Shown: in pieces, positions 15,954-23,282 of the stretch
Position numbering within the stretch: position 1 is the first letter of the stretch
How the letters are laid out: each line of letters opens with the position of its first letter
IMG/VR virus record: IMGVR_UViG_3300025795_000011
Coordinates: 1 to 48,029 of that record
Origin: a virus
DNA: 48,029 bases
Reading direction: 5' to 3' (one strand)
Notes under the pieces: generated by a model
Told to the model about the DNA's origin: nothing
The model's input: only the letters and a program-made list of their open reading frames with translations
Databases searched by the model: none
Translations under genes and position numbers: made by a program

Positions 15954-16769
15954 TTATTTGTAATACCTCGCGATCCAGGGAAACCGTGGCGGCTGGTTGA
16001 AGACCCGGTTGCGCCGCCGGGAAAGCCGGTGGTTTGACGGCAGTTGTTCGCCCGCGGGCGCGGGCAGATAGTGCCAGGGCTTTTCCTCGCCGTAGAAAAA
16101 GATCATCCTCGCCCCGGGCGGCGGGGTCTGCTCGTAGCGCAGGTCGGACATGACGTTAGGCCAGCCGAATACGCCGTCGTTGACCCCCCAGCCGGCCTCG
16201 TCCCGGCCGAGGCAGTGAGTGATCCACGCCTGATCTGTGCCGATATGGCCGAGGGCGGCGGCGATCGAGCCATCGCCTTTGAATTCGCTCCAGACCCTTT
16301 CGCGTGCGCCGGCCGTCATCATCCACATCGAGCCATTGTAGGGATTGTTGACGATGCGCGCGCGCTGGGAGTCGATGAAGCGGTGAAAAATCAAGAAATC
16401 CTCGGTCCGCGAAAAGAGCGGGTCGAGACTGTCGAGCACCAGGCAATCGATATCGACCGAGACAAAGCGCGGGCCGATGAGATCCGCCATTTCCCGGCTG
16501 AAACTTTTTAGCCGAACGTAGCAGTGCGGTTTCTGCGGCCCCCACTTGGGATTTTTAAGCTCGCGCCAGTCTTTCCAGAGCGGGATCGGCTCGATCAATG
16601 GATCGAAGAGCGAGACATCCTCCCAGTCGGTGAGACAGACAAACCGGTGCGGCAGGGTGAGATTGCGCTCAATCATCCGCGCGGCGGTGTTGACCCGCTC
16701 CGGGGTGTATTGCTCCTTGCAGAGCGGCGCCCGCCAGAGCCAGAAGAGAACCGTCAGCGGCGCGCTCAT
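15954..16769 (-). CDS. GT8-like glycosyltransferase, paralogue B
   Basis: A 271-aa protein starting MSAPLTVLFWLWRAPLCKEQ; its ATG overlaps the terminase TGA. SVDIDCLVL is the DxD motif; TLPHRFVCLTD, CYVRLKSF, SMWMMTAGARE and FFYGEEKPW align with paralogue A at 11353-12210. Similarity runs the whole length (by eye about 45% identity), so the two arose by duplication or acquisition of related genes, with 3.7 kb of other genes now between them. It probably transfers a sugar to an unknown acceptor. Unlike paralogue A its N-terminus is intact. Confidence 0.78.
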   Translation of the reverse strand: MSAPLTVLFWLWRAPLCKEQYTPERVNTAARMIERNLTLPHRFVCLTDWEDVSLFDPLIEPIPLWKDWRELKNPKWGPQKPHCYVRLKSFSREMADLIGPRFVSVDIDCLVLDSLDPLFSRTEDFLIFHRFIDSQRARIVNNPYNGSMWMMTAGARERVWSEFKGDGSIAAALGHIGTDQAWITHCLGRDEAGWGVNDGVFGWPNVMSDLRYEQTPPPGARMIFFYGEEKPWHYLPAPAGEQLPSNHRLSRRRNRVFNQPPRFPWIARYYK

Positions 16770-18682
16770 ACCCGCAGCACTCCTCTGTCCTCGTAAACGC
16801 TGCGCCCACTGTCGCCGCCAAGATTGCGGATCACGAGCGAGAATGCGTTGATCAGCGCCGAGATGCCGTCGATGTGCTTTTTCGCCTTGCGCTTGTCGGG
16901 CATGAGGTTGTTATTCGGATCGCTCTTGGTGACGACATTGTCCGCCATCCAGCGGAGGACCGGGTGGCCGCCGTGGCGGATCTTGCCGGCCTTGAGGAGG
17001 CGGGTGAGCTGCTTGGTCGGCTCGCTCAGCGTCGGGAAGCCCTGGCGGATTTCGATCATGTTGATGCCGAAGTCTTTTTGCATCGAATTGGAAAACTCGC
17101 GGGCGTTGTAGGGATCGTAGCCAATCAGGTGCGAGGTCTCATAGGTCTTCTGATCGTAAATGGTCTTGACCGGGTAGATTTCCTGGAGCGCGATGAGTTT
17201 CTGGCGCACGGCGCCATAATCCACCGTATTACCCTCGGTCACCTGGATGTGGCCGGCGCGCTCCCAGGCTGTGTAAGGGACGTTGTCGCTCCGCTCGGCG
17301 CGGAGCAGAATCTCTTTTGGCATGAAGAGGTAGGGCACGACGATGAAGTCGTCGCGCAGCTGCTTGAAGTCAATGAACATATAATCAACGCGCGCGGCGC
17401 CGGCGTCTTCCGGCGCCTGGTCCGGCTGCGCCTCGGGGTTGGTCGCCTGGAGCGGCAGATCCTCAGGCGGAAAGAGCAGGACGAGCGCGGTGATATCCTT
17501 GTCGATCGAGAGATCGAGCCCGACCACACAGCTCCGCCCGGCCAGGCGCTTGAAGTCGATCGGCTGGCCGCACTGATCCCAGAGCTCCATCGATATCCAG
17601 CGCGCCCCGGTGGCTGTCCAATAGCAAAAATGTAAGCGACGGGTATTATTTTCCTCCGATGGCATACCGATCGCCTTGACGACGTCATCCTCGATGGTTT
17701 TTCGCGAGATGATTTTGTCGATCGCAGGATTGGCTTTTTCCCAGTGCGGGCCGTAACTCCGCCAGTCGTCACACTCCGCGCAGTTATCCACCGGCTGCTC
17801 CTGTCCTTCATTCCAGTGCTTCTCGCAGGCATCAAGCGCGCAAATAAAGCCGAAGAGACGATCGTTATCGACTGTTTGCTTTAAAATCTTGCTCACATAT
17901 TCGTGATAGTCCCAACAGACCGACTCGCGGGCGGTCCCGGAATTTGTAATCATCATCATCAGCGGATTGCGGCGCCACTTGAAACCTTTGTCGAGCATGC
18001 TGATAACGATATTGCTTTTGTGTTCGTGCACTTCGTCGACAAGGGCCATATGCGGGCGCGGGCCGCTCTGGCTGTCCTCATCCGAGCTGATCGGTCGGAA
18101 CCACGAGCCGGTTTCATGATAAGCGAGGTTCCAACATTTTTCGCCAATGCCGGACTTTTTAAGTCGAATCCTGAGATCCGGGGACTGATCGCGCATGGCA
18201 ACGGCATCGCGGAAAAGAATCATCGCCTGATCCTTCTTGGTTGCCGCTGCATAGATCTCTGCGCGGGCTTCTTTGTCTGCGATCAGACCGGCCATCCCGA
18301 CCCCGGCCGCGAGCGGCGATTTGCCGTTGCCTTTGCCGATCTCGATATAAGCAGTGCGGAAGCGGCGGGTGCCATCGGGCATCTTCCAGCCGAAGAGCGA
18401 GCCGACGATGAATTGCTCGAAAGGCAAGAGATCGAAGGGCTTGCCCTCGAATTGGCCGCCGTTTAGACGCAGCACATTAGTAAAAAATCGAAAGATTTTT
18501 TTGGCCGCGGCGAGATCCCAAAACAGATCGTCCTCCCGCTGGCGATCGCGCAAATGACGATCGCAGGCGAGTCTCACCCAGCGGCTTGCGACAATCGTCC
18601 CGGCACGCACTTTTAGCGCGTAGTCATCGACCGGATCGAACTCACTTGAAGAATTCGTCGGCGGGATTTTCTTCTGTCTCAT
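16766..18682 (-). CDS. terL: Terminase large subunit
   Basis: A 638-aa protein. The ATPase domain has a variant Walker A (EIGKGNGKSPLAAG, ~residue 115), Walker B (HMALVDEVHEHKS, ~residue 215) and MMMITNSGTARE as coupling motif. The nuclease domain begins with VVGLDLSIDKDITALVLLF, whose Asp residues bind metal. This is the Terminase_1 (HK97/phi-C31-like) family. It packages DNA into the prohead and cuts it. The insertion around residues 285-310 (CEKHWNEGQEQPVDNCAECDDW) has several Cys and could bind zinc. Confidence 0.93.
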   Translation of the reverse strand: MRQKKIPPTNSSSEFDPVDDYALKVRAGTIVASRWVRLACDRHLRDRQREDDLFWDLAAAKKIFRFFTNVLRLNGGQFEGKPFDLLPFEQFIVGSLFGWKMPDGTRRFRTAYIEIGKGNGKSPLAAGVGMAGLIADKEARAEIYAAATKKDQAMILFRDAVAMRDQSPDLRIRLKKSGIGEKCWNLAYHETGSWFRPISSDEDSQSGPRPHMALVDEVHEHKSNIVISMLDKGFKWRRNPLMMMITNSGTARESVCWDYHEYVSKILKQTVDNDRLFGFICALDACEKHWNEGQEQPVDNCAECDDWRSYGPHWEKANPAIDKIISRKTIEDDVVKAIGMPSEENNTRRLHFCYWTATGARWISMELWDQCGQPIDFKRLAGRSCVVGLDLSIDKDITALVLLFPPEDLPLQATNPEAQPDQAPEDAGAARVDYMFIDFKQLRDDFIVVPYLFMPKEILLRAERSDNVPYTAWERAGHIQVTEGNTVDYGAVRQKLIALQEIYPVKTIYDQKTYETSHLIGYDPYNAREFSNSMQKDFGINMIEIRQGFPTLSEPTKQLTRLLKAGKIRHGGHPVLRWMADNVVTKSDPNNNLMPDKRKAKKHIDGISALINAFSLVIRNLGGDSGRSVYEDRGVLRV

Positions 18683-19100
18683 CGTCTCCCAGTGTCTGCA
18701 CGCGCGAGCGGCTCGATGGCGTAATGCCGAGCTCGGCGGCGGCGCGGATCATGTCGCGCCTGGCATCGCGTTTTATCCGCAAAAGCGGATTAGTGATTGG
18801 TTTTCCTTTGACGACGATCAAATCGCCGGTTTTTTGGAGTTTCTGGCTCGCACGAACGAAATCAGAATGCGCGTCGCAGTATGCCGCGAGCACGCCGAGG
18901 TCGCAGGGACCGACAAAACCGAGCGGGATGAGATCTTTAACTTGACGCGACCACTCCTGCCGCGCGACCGGATCGAGGAATGCCGGCGCGGCGGCACCCC
19001 TGATCGCCGGTACGGCCGGCTCCTTGGCATTGAGCGGACGATGACCGGGATTGCCTTCGATCACCCGCAAACGCGTCGGTTTCGGCTTTCTTCCCCTCAT
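18642..19100 (-). CDS. terS: Terminase small subunit (P27 family)
   Basis: A 152-aa protein starting MRGRKPKPTRLRVIEGNPGHRPLN, the diagnostic start of P27-family small terminases, followed by EPAVPA, RQEWSRQVKDLIPLG and LGVLAAYCDAHSDF. It recognises the packaging site and hands DNA to TerL, which it overlaps by 41 bp. P27/HK97-type packaging is commonly cos-based and often accompanied by an HNH endonuclease; one exists here at 30986-31333, far away on the map. Confidence 0.9.
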   Translation of the reverse strand: MRGRKPKPTRLRVIEGNPGHRPLNAKEPAVPAIRGAAAPAFLDPVARQEWSRQVKDLIPLGFVGPCDLGVLAAYCDAHSDFVRASQKLQKTGDLIVVKGKPITNPLLRIKRDARRDMIRAAAELGITPSSRSRVQTLGDDETEENPADEFFK

Positions 19101-19167
19101 TTTTTGCTCAAAAATCCCTGATTTTATCGATATTTAGCCATTTCCAACGATTTTGTAGCGGCCTCTA

Positions 19168-19196
19168 TTGACAAATACTGTTATCTTGATTACAAT
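19168..19196 (+). promoter_or_regulatory. Sigma70-type promoter of the plus-strand cassette
   Basis: TTGACA (19168-19173), a 17-bp spacer and TACAAT (19191-19196) form a near-consensus promoter. Transcription would begin about 19203, only a few bases before the ATG at 19207, so the first message is nearly leaderless. GATTA and TAATC (19188-19203) form an inverted repeat over the -10 element, a plausible operator for the RHH protein encoded next. Confidence 0.75.
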
Positions 19197-19206
19197 CATA
19201 ATCACT

Positions 19207-19416
19207 ATGAGTCACAAAGCATATCTGATCCGCAATTTTGACTCCGCGCTGCACGCGGCGGCCAAGACCGTCGCGGCGCACGAAGGCATCTCGCTCAATA
19301 AGTTTATCCTCGATGCGATCCAGGCCCGCTGCCTGCTCGTCGCGCACCGGGACGGCATCACTGAGCGCGTGCTCAAGCAAGTCGAGCGCGCAAACAAAAA
19401 GCCCGCGCGGAGCTGA
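19207..19416 (+). CDS. Ribbon-helix-helix DNA-binding protein
   Basis: A 69-aa protein MSHKAYLIRNFDSALHAAAK. The pattern of an N-terminal strand, then helix (DSALHAAAKTVAAHEG), then SLNKFILDAIQA, is an Arc/MetJ-type or HicB C-terminal ribbon-helix-helix. It is the first gene of the plus-strand cassette and sits immediately behind the cassette promoter, so it is probably an autorepressor. An ATG at 19168 is in frame but lies inside the -35 box and would not be transcribed. The C-terminus is Lys/Arg rich. Confidence 0.75.
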   Translation: MSHKAYLIRNFDSALHAAAKTVAAHEGISLNKFILDAIQARCLLVAHRDGITERVLKQVERANKKPARS

Positions 19417-19432
19417 CCGCGTCAAAACCAAA

Positions 19433-19453
19433 CGCTCGCCTGACTCTCGAGCG
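19433..19453 (+). promoter_or_regulatory. Hairpin before 287-aa gene
   Basis: CGCTCG and CGAGCG form a 6-bp stem with a 9-nt loop immediately upstream of GAGGAGG and the ATG at 19466. It resembles two further hairpins in this cassette. Confidence 0.55.
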
Positions 19454-19465
19454 GAGGAGGACAAA

Positions 19466-20329
19466 ATGGAACTTACTCTCACGGCGCACGGACAAATCAG
19501 CAAATCCAAGCTGATCAAAGATCTCCGCTCGCGCGGCTACAAAATCAGTTACAATCGCGCGATTTTTGTCGAGCGGCACGACGACTATACGATTGATCTC
19601 GCGCGCCGTCGGCTTTTGACGTGCGAGCACTATCGTCAGCCGCGTAAGGTCCGCGGCGCAAAAGATTATCAGCCGCGGCTCCGCGTGCTCACTCAAGAGC
19701 GATTCCTTGCCTCGCTCAATGTTCGGCAACTCGAACGCGGTTGTTTCCGAGCGAGCGGCGTCACTCTCGCAGACTATCGCGCCGCCGGCGGAGAATGTGT
19801 GGACGAGATTCTCCGCCGTGTCGGCGCCGCCGGCGAGCAGGCGCGCGCGGACGAGACGCGCTATTTCGAGACCTATGACAACGATCAATATTCCAGCAAT
19901 TCGCACGCCGGGCGGGACTGGCGCGAGGTCAGTTTTGCCAGCATTGCGCGCGATTTTTCGCGTGCCATCATCTGCTATGCAGACGTCGGCAGCTTTTTGC
20001 ACAAAGCGGTCGGCGAGGGCGGCCTGCATCATCTGCGCTTCGAGACTTATTTGATCGTGCGCGACTCGACGAGCGGCGATCGACACGTGTTGCGCATCCC
20101 GCCGCGTTTCGGGCGCTATACCAGCGCCACGGTGAGCCGGTTTGCGCCGCGCTGGTATCTCCCCAATTGCGAGCAGTTGAACGGATGGTGTCGCACGACG
20201 TTGATACAACATGGGGAGGAGGGGTGGTATCGCCTCGATGATCTCGATAGCGATAACCTCACTCACGCGGCTGTCGCTTGGACATTTGACCTCGATCCGC
20301 GCGATTATCGCCCGCAGATGACTGCTTAG
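19466..20329 (+). CDS. Unknown 287-aa protein
   Basis: The ATG at 19466 follows a strong GGAGGAGG. The 287-aa product starts MELTLTAHGQISKSKLIKDL. Residues 1-60 look like a small alpha/beta domain with many basic residues (SRGYKISYNRAIFVERHDDY). Later parts contain RYFETYDNDQYSSNSHAGRD and RDSTSGDRHVLRIPPRFGRY, suggesting a soluble enzyme or binding domain. FDLDPRDYRPQ lies near the end. I recognise no family. It shares a direction and promoter with the RHH gene and the downstream small genes. Confidence 0.68.
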   Translation: MELTLTAHGQISKSKLIKDLRSRGYKISYNRAIFVERHDDYTIDLARRRLLTCEHYRQPRKVRGAKDYQPRLRVLTQERFLASLNVRQLERGCFRASGVTLADYRAAGGECVDEILRRVGAAGEQARADETRYFETYDNDQYSSNSHAGRDWREVSFASIARDFSRAIICYADVGSFLHKAVGEGGLHHLRFETYLIVRDSTSGDRHVLRIPPRFGRYTSATVSRFAPRWYLPNCEQLNGWCRTTLIQHGEEGWYRLDDLDSDNLTHAAVAWTFDLDPRDYRPQMTA

Positions 20330-20340
20330 TTCCTTGCTCC

Positions 20341-20365
20341 TGCGCTCTGTCTTTGATAGAGCGCA
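20341..20365 (+). promoter_or_regulatory. Hairpin after 287-aa gene
   Basis: TGCGCTCT and AGAGCGCA form a perfect 8-bp stem with a 9-nt loop, 11 bp past the stop. More GC-rich pairing (GCCGG..CCGGC) follows before AAAGGAG. There is no T-run, so a structured leader or processing site is more likely than a terminator. Confidence 0.55.
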
Positions 20366-20426
20366 GCATGGAGGGAATAGGTCCCGACCACAAAGCCGGG
20401 TGACTGCCGGCAAAGGAGAAAATTTT

Positions 20427-20729
20427 ATGATTAACATGATCCGACAAGGCGATGTATTGCTGATCCGGCGCGAGGCGCCGGCAGAGGCGAAAAAGATCGA
20501 GTCGCGCGGGCTCCGCGTACCGGGCGAGCGGACAGGACATGCCCATGTCCTCGAAGCTGACGTCTTCGAGCAGCCCGACGGCACGCGACTGCTCGCGCTT
20601 TCCGAGCCCAGCACGCTCTCGCACGAAGAGCACGCGCCGATCCAGGTGCCCGAGGGCTGGTGGGAGCCGCGCTTGCAGCGCGAGTTTTCGCCGTCATCGC
20701 GACCGGCGTTGCGCATGCGGTTCGACTGA
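20427..20729 (+). CDS. Conserved small protein with QGDVLLIR / GHAH / HEEH motifs
   Basis: A 100-aa protein with AAAGGAGA before its ATG. IRQGDVLLIRREAP, GERTGHAHVLEA, LSHEEHAPIQVPEGWWEPRLQREFSP form a pattern I know from a small uncharacterised family found in bacterial and phage genomes: QGDV-L at the start, GHAH, then HEEH-PI-(V)P-G--E-R-QREY/FSP. The paired His residues suggest metal binding. No function is established to my knowledge. It is the third gene of the plus-strand cassette. Confidence 0.75.
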   Translation: MINMIRQGDVLLIRREAPAEAKKIESRGLRVPGERTGHAHVLEADVFEQPDGTRLLALSEPSTLSHEEHAPIQVPEGWWEPRLQREFSPSSRPALRMRFD

Positions 20730-20755
20730 GCCGCGCATAAAATGGGAGATCGATT

Positions 20756-21094
20756 ATGCACAAAACACAAGCTGTCGAACAGCTCAAAAAAGTGATTCGC
20801 GATTGCACAGACGAGCAGTACGGCGCCGTCAAAACCATGATGGAGATCGGAGCCGGATTGATGGGATTGCCCGAGGGCGCGCATCTCACGGCGCCCGTCG
20901 ATGTGCAGACGCAAAGACGCGATGTGCTCGCGTCCCTCACCGATGCGATTTACGACTGCGCGGCGGGCGATGACTTCCCCATGCCGCGCGCCGGCGGCTG
21001 GGAGTATGTAATCGCCACTCTCGTCATCGAGCGCGACTGGGAGACGATCGACAGAACTGCGGCCGATCTGCGAACGCGCCATCGCGAGCATTAG
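20756..21094 (+). CDS. Unknown 112-aa protein
   Basis: A 112-aa acidic helical protein (MHKTQAVEQLKKVIRDCTDE) with GGGAG before the ATG. EYVIATLVIERDWETIDRTA lies near the end. No recognised domain. It is followed by a 101-bp leader with hairpins before the ASCH gene. Confidence 0.62.
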   Translation: MHKTQAVEQLKKVIRDCTDEQYGAVKTMMEIGAGLMGLPEGAHLTAPVDVQTQRRDVLASLTDAIYDCAAGDDFPMPRAGGWEYVIATLVIERDWETIDRTAADLRTRHREH

Positions 21095-21152
21095 GACTTC
21101 CACCGGGCGGACTCCCGTCCGAGGGGAGCGGCAGCGGCTAGTCACCGCGCAC

Positions 21153-21175
21153 GCTCCGGTCCGTGAAGCCGGAGC
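21153..21175 (+). promoter_or_regulatory. Hairpin before ASCH gene
   Basis: GCTCCGG and CCGGAGC form a perfect 7-bp stem with a 9-nt loop, followed by two ATCGAAATGAAA repeats. The second of these contains the start codon at 21196, so the first ATG (21181) may be a decoy or upstream start. Confidence 0.55.
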
Positions 21176-21195
21176 ATCGAAATGAAAGCATCGAA

Positions 21196-21462
21196 ATGAA
21201 AACTCTCTGGTTCAAACAAATCTATATGACGCCGATTTTGAGCGGCGAGAAAACTGACACGATCCGGCGCCGGAGCTGCAAGCTCCGCGCCGGGAACGTT
21301 GTCGCTTTTACTGTCGGTCCGCGCCCGCCCTTTGCGCGCGCGGAGATCCTGACGCGGGAAGATATCGACCTGGTCGACCTGGCCGAGTCGCGCGCGGCGC
21401 AAGTAATCACCCTCTACGACAACCGAGAGCCGCTTTGTCGTCTGACTTTCCGTCTGCTCTAA
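21196..21462 (+). CDS. ASCH-domain protein
   Basis: An 88-aa protein starting MKTLWFKQIYMTPILSGEKT, then TIRRRSCKLRAGNVVAFTVG and ARAEILTREDIDLVDL. The sequence K-x(5)-(I/L)-x-G-x-K-T-x-(E/D)-x-R, then GD/NVV-F, is the ASCH (ASC-1 homology) beta-barrel, an RNA/DNA-binding or nucleotide-hydrolysing fold related to PUA and common in phages. Its stop overlaps the stop of the convergent ABC-GNAT gene by 2 bp. ASCH proteins in phages can occur beside nucleic-acid modification genes. Confidence 0.85.
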   Translation: MKTLWFKQIYMTPILSGEKTDTIRRRSCKLRAGNVVAFTVGPRPPFARAEILTREDIDLVDLAESRAAQVITLYDNREPLCRLTFRLL

Positions 21463-22565
21463 CACAATAGCTGCTCCGCGATCTTTCGCGCTGCGGCCGG
21501 GCCGATGTATTCGAAAATGGCGCACGGGCGGCCGCCCATCATGCCGGTCATTCCGCTTTGATTGCGGGCCTTGAACACACCCGGCGCTTTGACTAGTTGC
21601 CAGCTCTGGGATTTACTCCTGACGGCGATAAATGAGGGATGCGCGGGATAGGCGCGCAGTCGATAGCCGAGCGCCTTATAGACCCCGCCGAGCGTATCAT
21701 CGAGCAGCGGGGCGAGCCCGAGCCCCTGCCAGTCTGGCAGAGTGACCACGCGCGAGATCCGGAACATGGGTTGATTCGATTTGCCGCGCGAGATCGGCAA
21801 ATGAAGGATCGCAGAAAAAGCCGCGAGTCGATCATTTACGAAAAGCGCGAAGCAGCGCGCCGCTTTGTTGAGATCGGCGCTCATATAGTGATACGGAGCG
21901 AAAATGTTCCACGTGGAATATGGGACCCGACAAATCGTAATCTGTAGCTCCGGGCGTCGCTGAAGCGCCCTCCGTTGAAACGTCATCGTTGTCGGCTCGA
22001 ATATCCAGTCGGGCTGCAGCCAGTCGACGATGTCATAATGACAGCTTGCCGCGACGAATCGCCGCTTTTGTTTGCGGACATATTTCTGCACGGCATGGGA
22101 CGCAATCTGTCCGACCTGACGATCGACGACTGAGGTAAACTCATCGACCACAATATCGCCTTCGCATTCGATCAGCCGGCGCGCGAGATCGACGCGGAAG
22201 CGCTCGCCATTACTGAGCACTGCATAGGGGCGAAGCCATGAGGGAATCGTGTTGAAACCTACCGCGCGACAGACCTGGGAGATATCGACCATGGACTTGG
22301 ACTTCGCGAAGTCATCGATGACCGACGCCGCGCCCCAATGGAGTTCTTTGACTTTGCCAAAATGGTTTTCGAGGATGGAGCTTTTGCCCGAACCAGACGG
22401 GCCGACGATCAGACCTACGCTCCAATCAAAGTCCTCGATCGGCAGCTCGCCATGCCATTCGACGACGGATTGGGTTTTGCGCGGCACATCGAACATGGCT
22501 TCAAGCTGTCGCGCCCGTCCGGACTGGGATATCGGAATTTTTTTTACAAGATCAATGCGCGGCAT
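21459..22565 (-). CDS. ABC-type ATPase fused to GNAT-like acetyltransferase (COG2401-like)
   Basis: The 368-aa product (from ATG 22565) has an ABC ATPase domain: Walker A GPSGSGKSS (55-63), signature LSNGERFR (~125), Walker B IVVDEFTS (~145) and switch His in ASCHYDIVDW (~182). From about residue 215 there is a GNAT-like domain: PYHYMSADLNKAARCFALF, then FRISRVVTLPDWQGLGLAPL, with the Q-x-x-G-x-(G/A) acetyl-CoA loop. This domain order is COG2401. Its HY motif recalls the Mom group of DNA-modifying GNAT enzymes. No transmembrane segments, so it is not a transporter. It overlaps the ParB-like gene by 22 bp. Confidence 0.85.
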   Translation of the reverse strand: MPRIDLVKKIPISQSGRARQLEAMFDVPRKTQSVVEWHGELPIEDFDWSVGLIVGPSGSGKSSILENHFGKVKELHWGAASVIDDFAKSKSMVDISQVCRAVGFNTIPSWLRPYAVLSNGERFRVDLARRLIECEGDIVVDEFTSVVDRQVGQIASHAVQKYVRKQKRRFVAASCHYDIVDWLQPDWIFEPTTMTFQRRALQRRPELQITICRVPYSTWNIFAPYHYMSADLNKAARCFALFVNDRLAAFSAILHLPISRGKSNQPMFRISRVVTLPDWQGLGLAPLLDDTLGGVYKALGYRLRAYPAHPSFIAVRSKSQSWQLVKAPGVFKARNQSGMTGMMGGRPCAIFEYIGPAAARKIAEQLLC

Positions 22566-23140
22566 ATGTACTTCTGTTTCTCCAATTTCTCGATAAGCTG
22601 CAGCTGCTGATCCTCGTCTTTGCAATCGACAATCACCTGGAACTGATGACTCATCTCTTGATTGCCCGCCTCTTCATCCCCGTCCGGATCGTAGCGTTCC
22701 AGAAGTTTTTCAATATCCACCTGGGATAGATCGACTTTTTCGGCTAAATCATCGAGATCGAGATCGCCCATCTCTACGAATTGCATAAAACTTTCGTCAG
22801 TCATCTCGCCGTACTGACTGGTCAGTAGCAGAATTTTTTCCCGCGCCTCATGGAGGTTCGCAGCCTGGATATAGGCAATCGGCAGCGGAGGAATAATGTA
22901 GCCCGACGCCTGAAGACGGCGCAGCACGCGATCGCGCTGATGACCGTCGAGAATAAAAAGCTCGCCATCGTTCTTCCAAACAAAAAACGGAAAGGAAAAT
23001 CCATGCTCCAGCAGCGCGCGCTTGAGTTTGCGATATCTGTCATTGTCGAGCTTTTTGAGTTTTCCTTGTAGCGGCGTTAAATCCTCCAGCTTGGCAACTG
23101 CCGCGCCAACGCATTTGATTTCTAAAGTTCGCTTTTTCAT
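22544..23140 (-). CDS. ParB-like N-terminal domain protein
   Basis: A 198-aa protein with GGAGAAAA before the ATG at 23140. LQGKLKKLDNDRYRKLKRALLEHGFSFPFFVW, then LFILDGHQRDRVLRRL, matches the ParB/sulfiredoxin-type nuclease fold seen in phage proteins (strand, helix, then DGHQR). A middle segment with YGEMTDESFMQFVEMGDLDLDD follows, as in ParB-like proteins that accompany DNA methylases. Residues 150-198 form a small beta/alpha domain (HQFQVIVDCKDEDQQLQL). It is coupled to the ABC-GNAT gene, suggesting a joint role on DNA. Confidence 0.82.
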   Translation of the reverse strand: MKKRTLEIKCVGAAVAKLEDLTPLQGKLKKLDNDRYRKLKRALLEHGFSFPFFVWKNDGELFILDGHQRDRVLRRLQASGYIIPPLPIAYIQAANLHEAREKILLLTSQYGEMTDESFMQFVEMGDLDLDDLAEKVDLSQVDIEKLLERYDPDGDEEAGNQEMSHQFQVIVDCKDEDQQLQLIEKLEKQKYICRALIL

Positions 23141-23282
23141 TTTTCTCCAAAACCCGATTTTGCCAATTTCGCGGCGTTGCACGCGGTGTTGTGTCAACGG
23201 TCTACAAGAAAATGTCGCTGGACTTTTGACCCCCCCTACCCCCTCGGCTGTGGAGTTGGTTTCCCCTTTTTTCCGGAGGCCG

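Noticed and set aside
19168-19206. ATG at 19168 as start of the RHH gene
   Set aside because: The codon overlaps the -35 box and would be upstream of the transcription start.
19373-21145. 590-aa minus-strand frame opposite the plus-strand cassette
   Set aside because: The plus-strand genes have ribosome binding sites, a promoter and recognisable families (RHH, QGDVLLIR protein); the minus frame is Arg/Ser/Ala rich with no motif.
21459-22565. ABC transporter ATPase interpretation
   Set aside because: No membrane partner is present and the C-terminal half is a GNAT-like domain, so a transporter role is unlikely.
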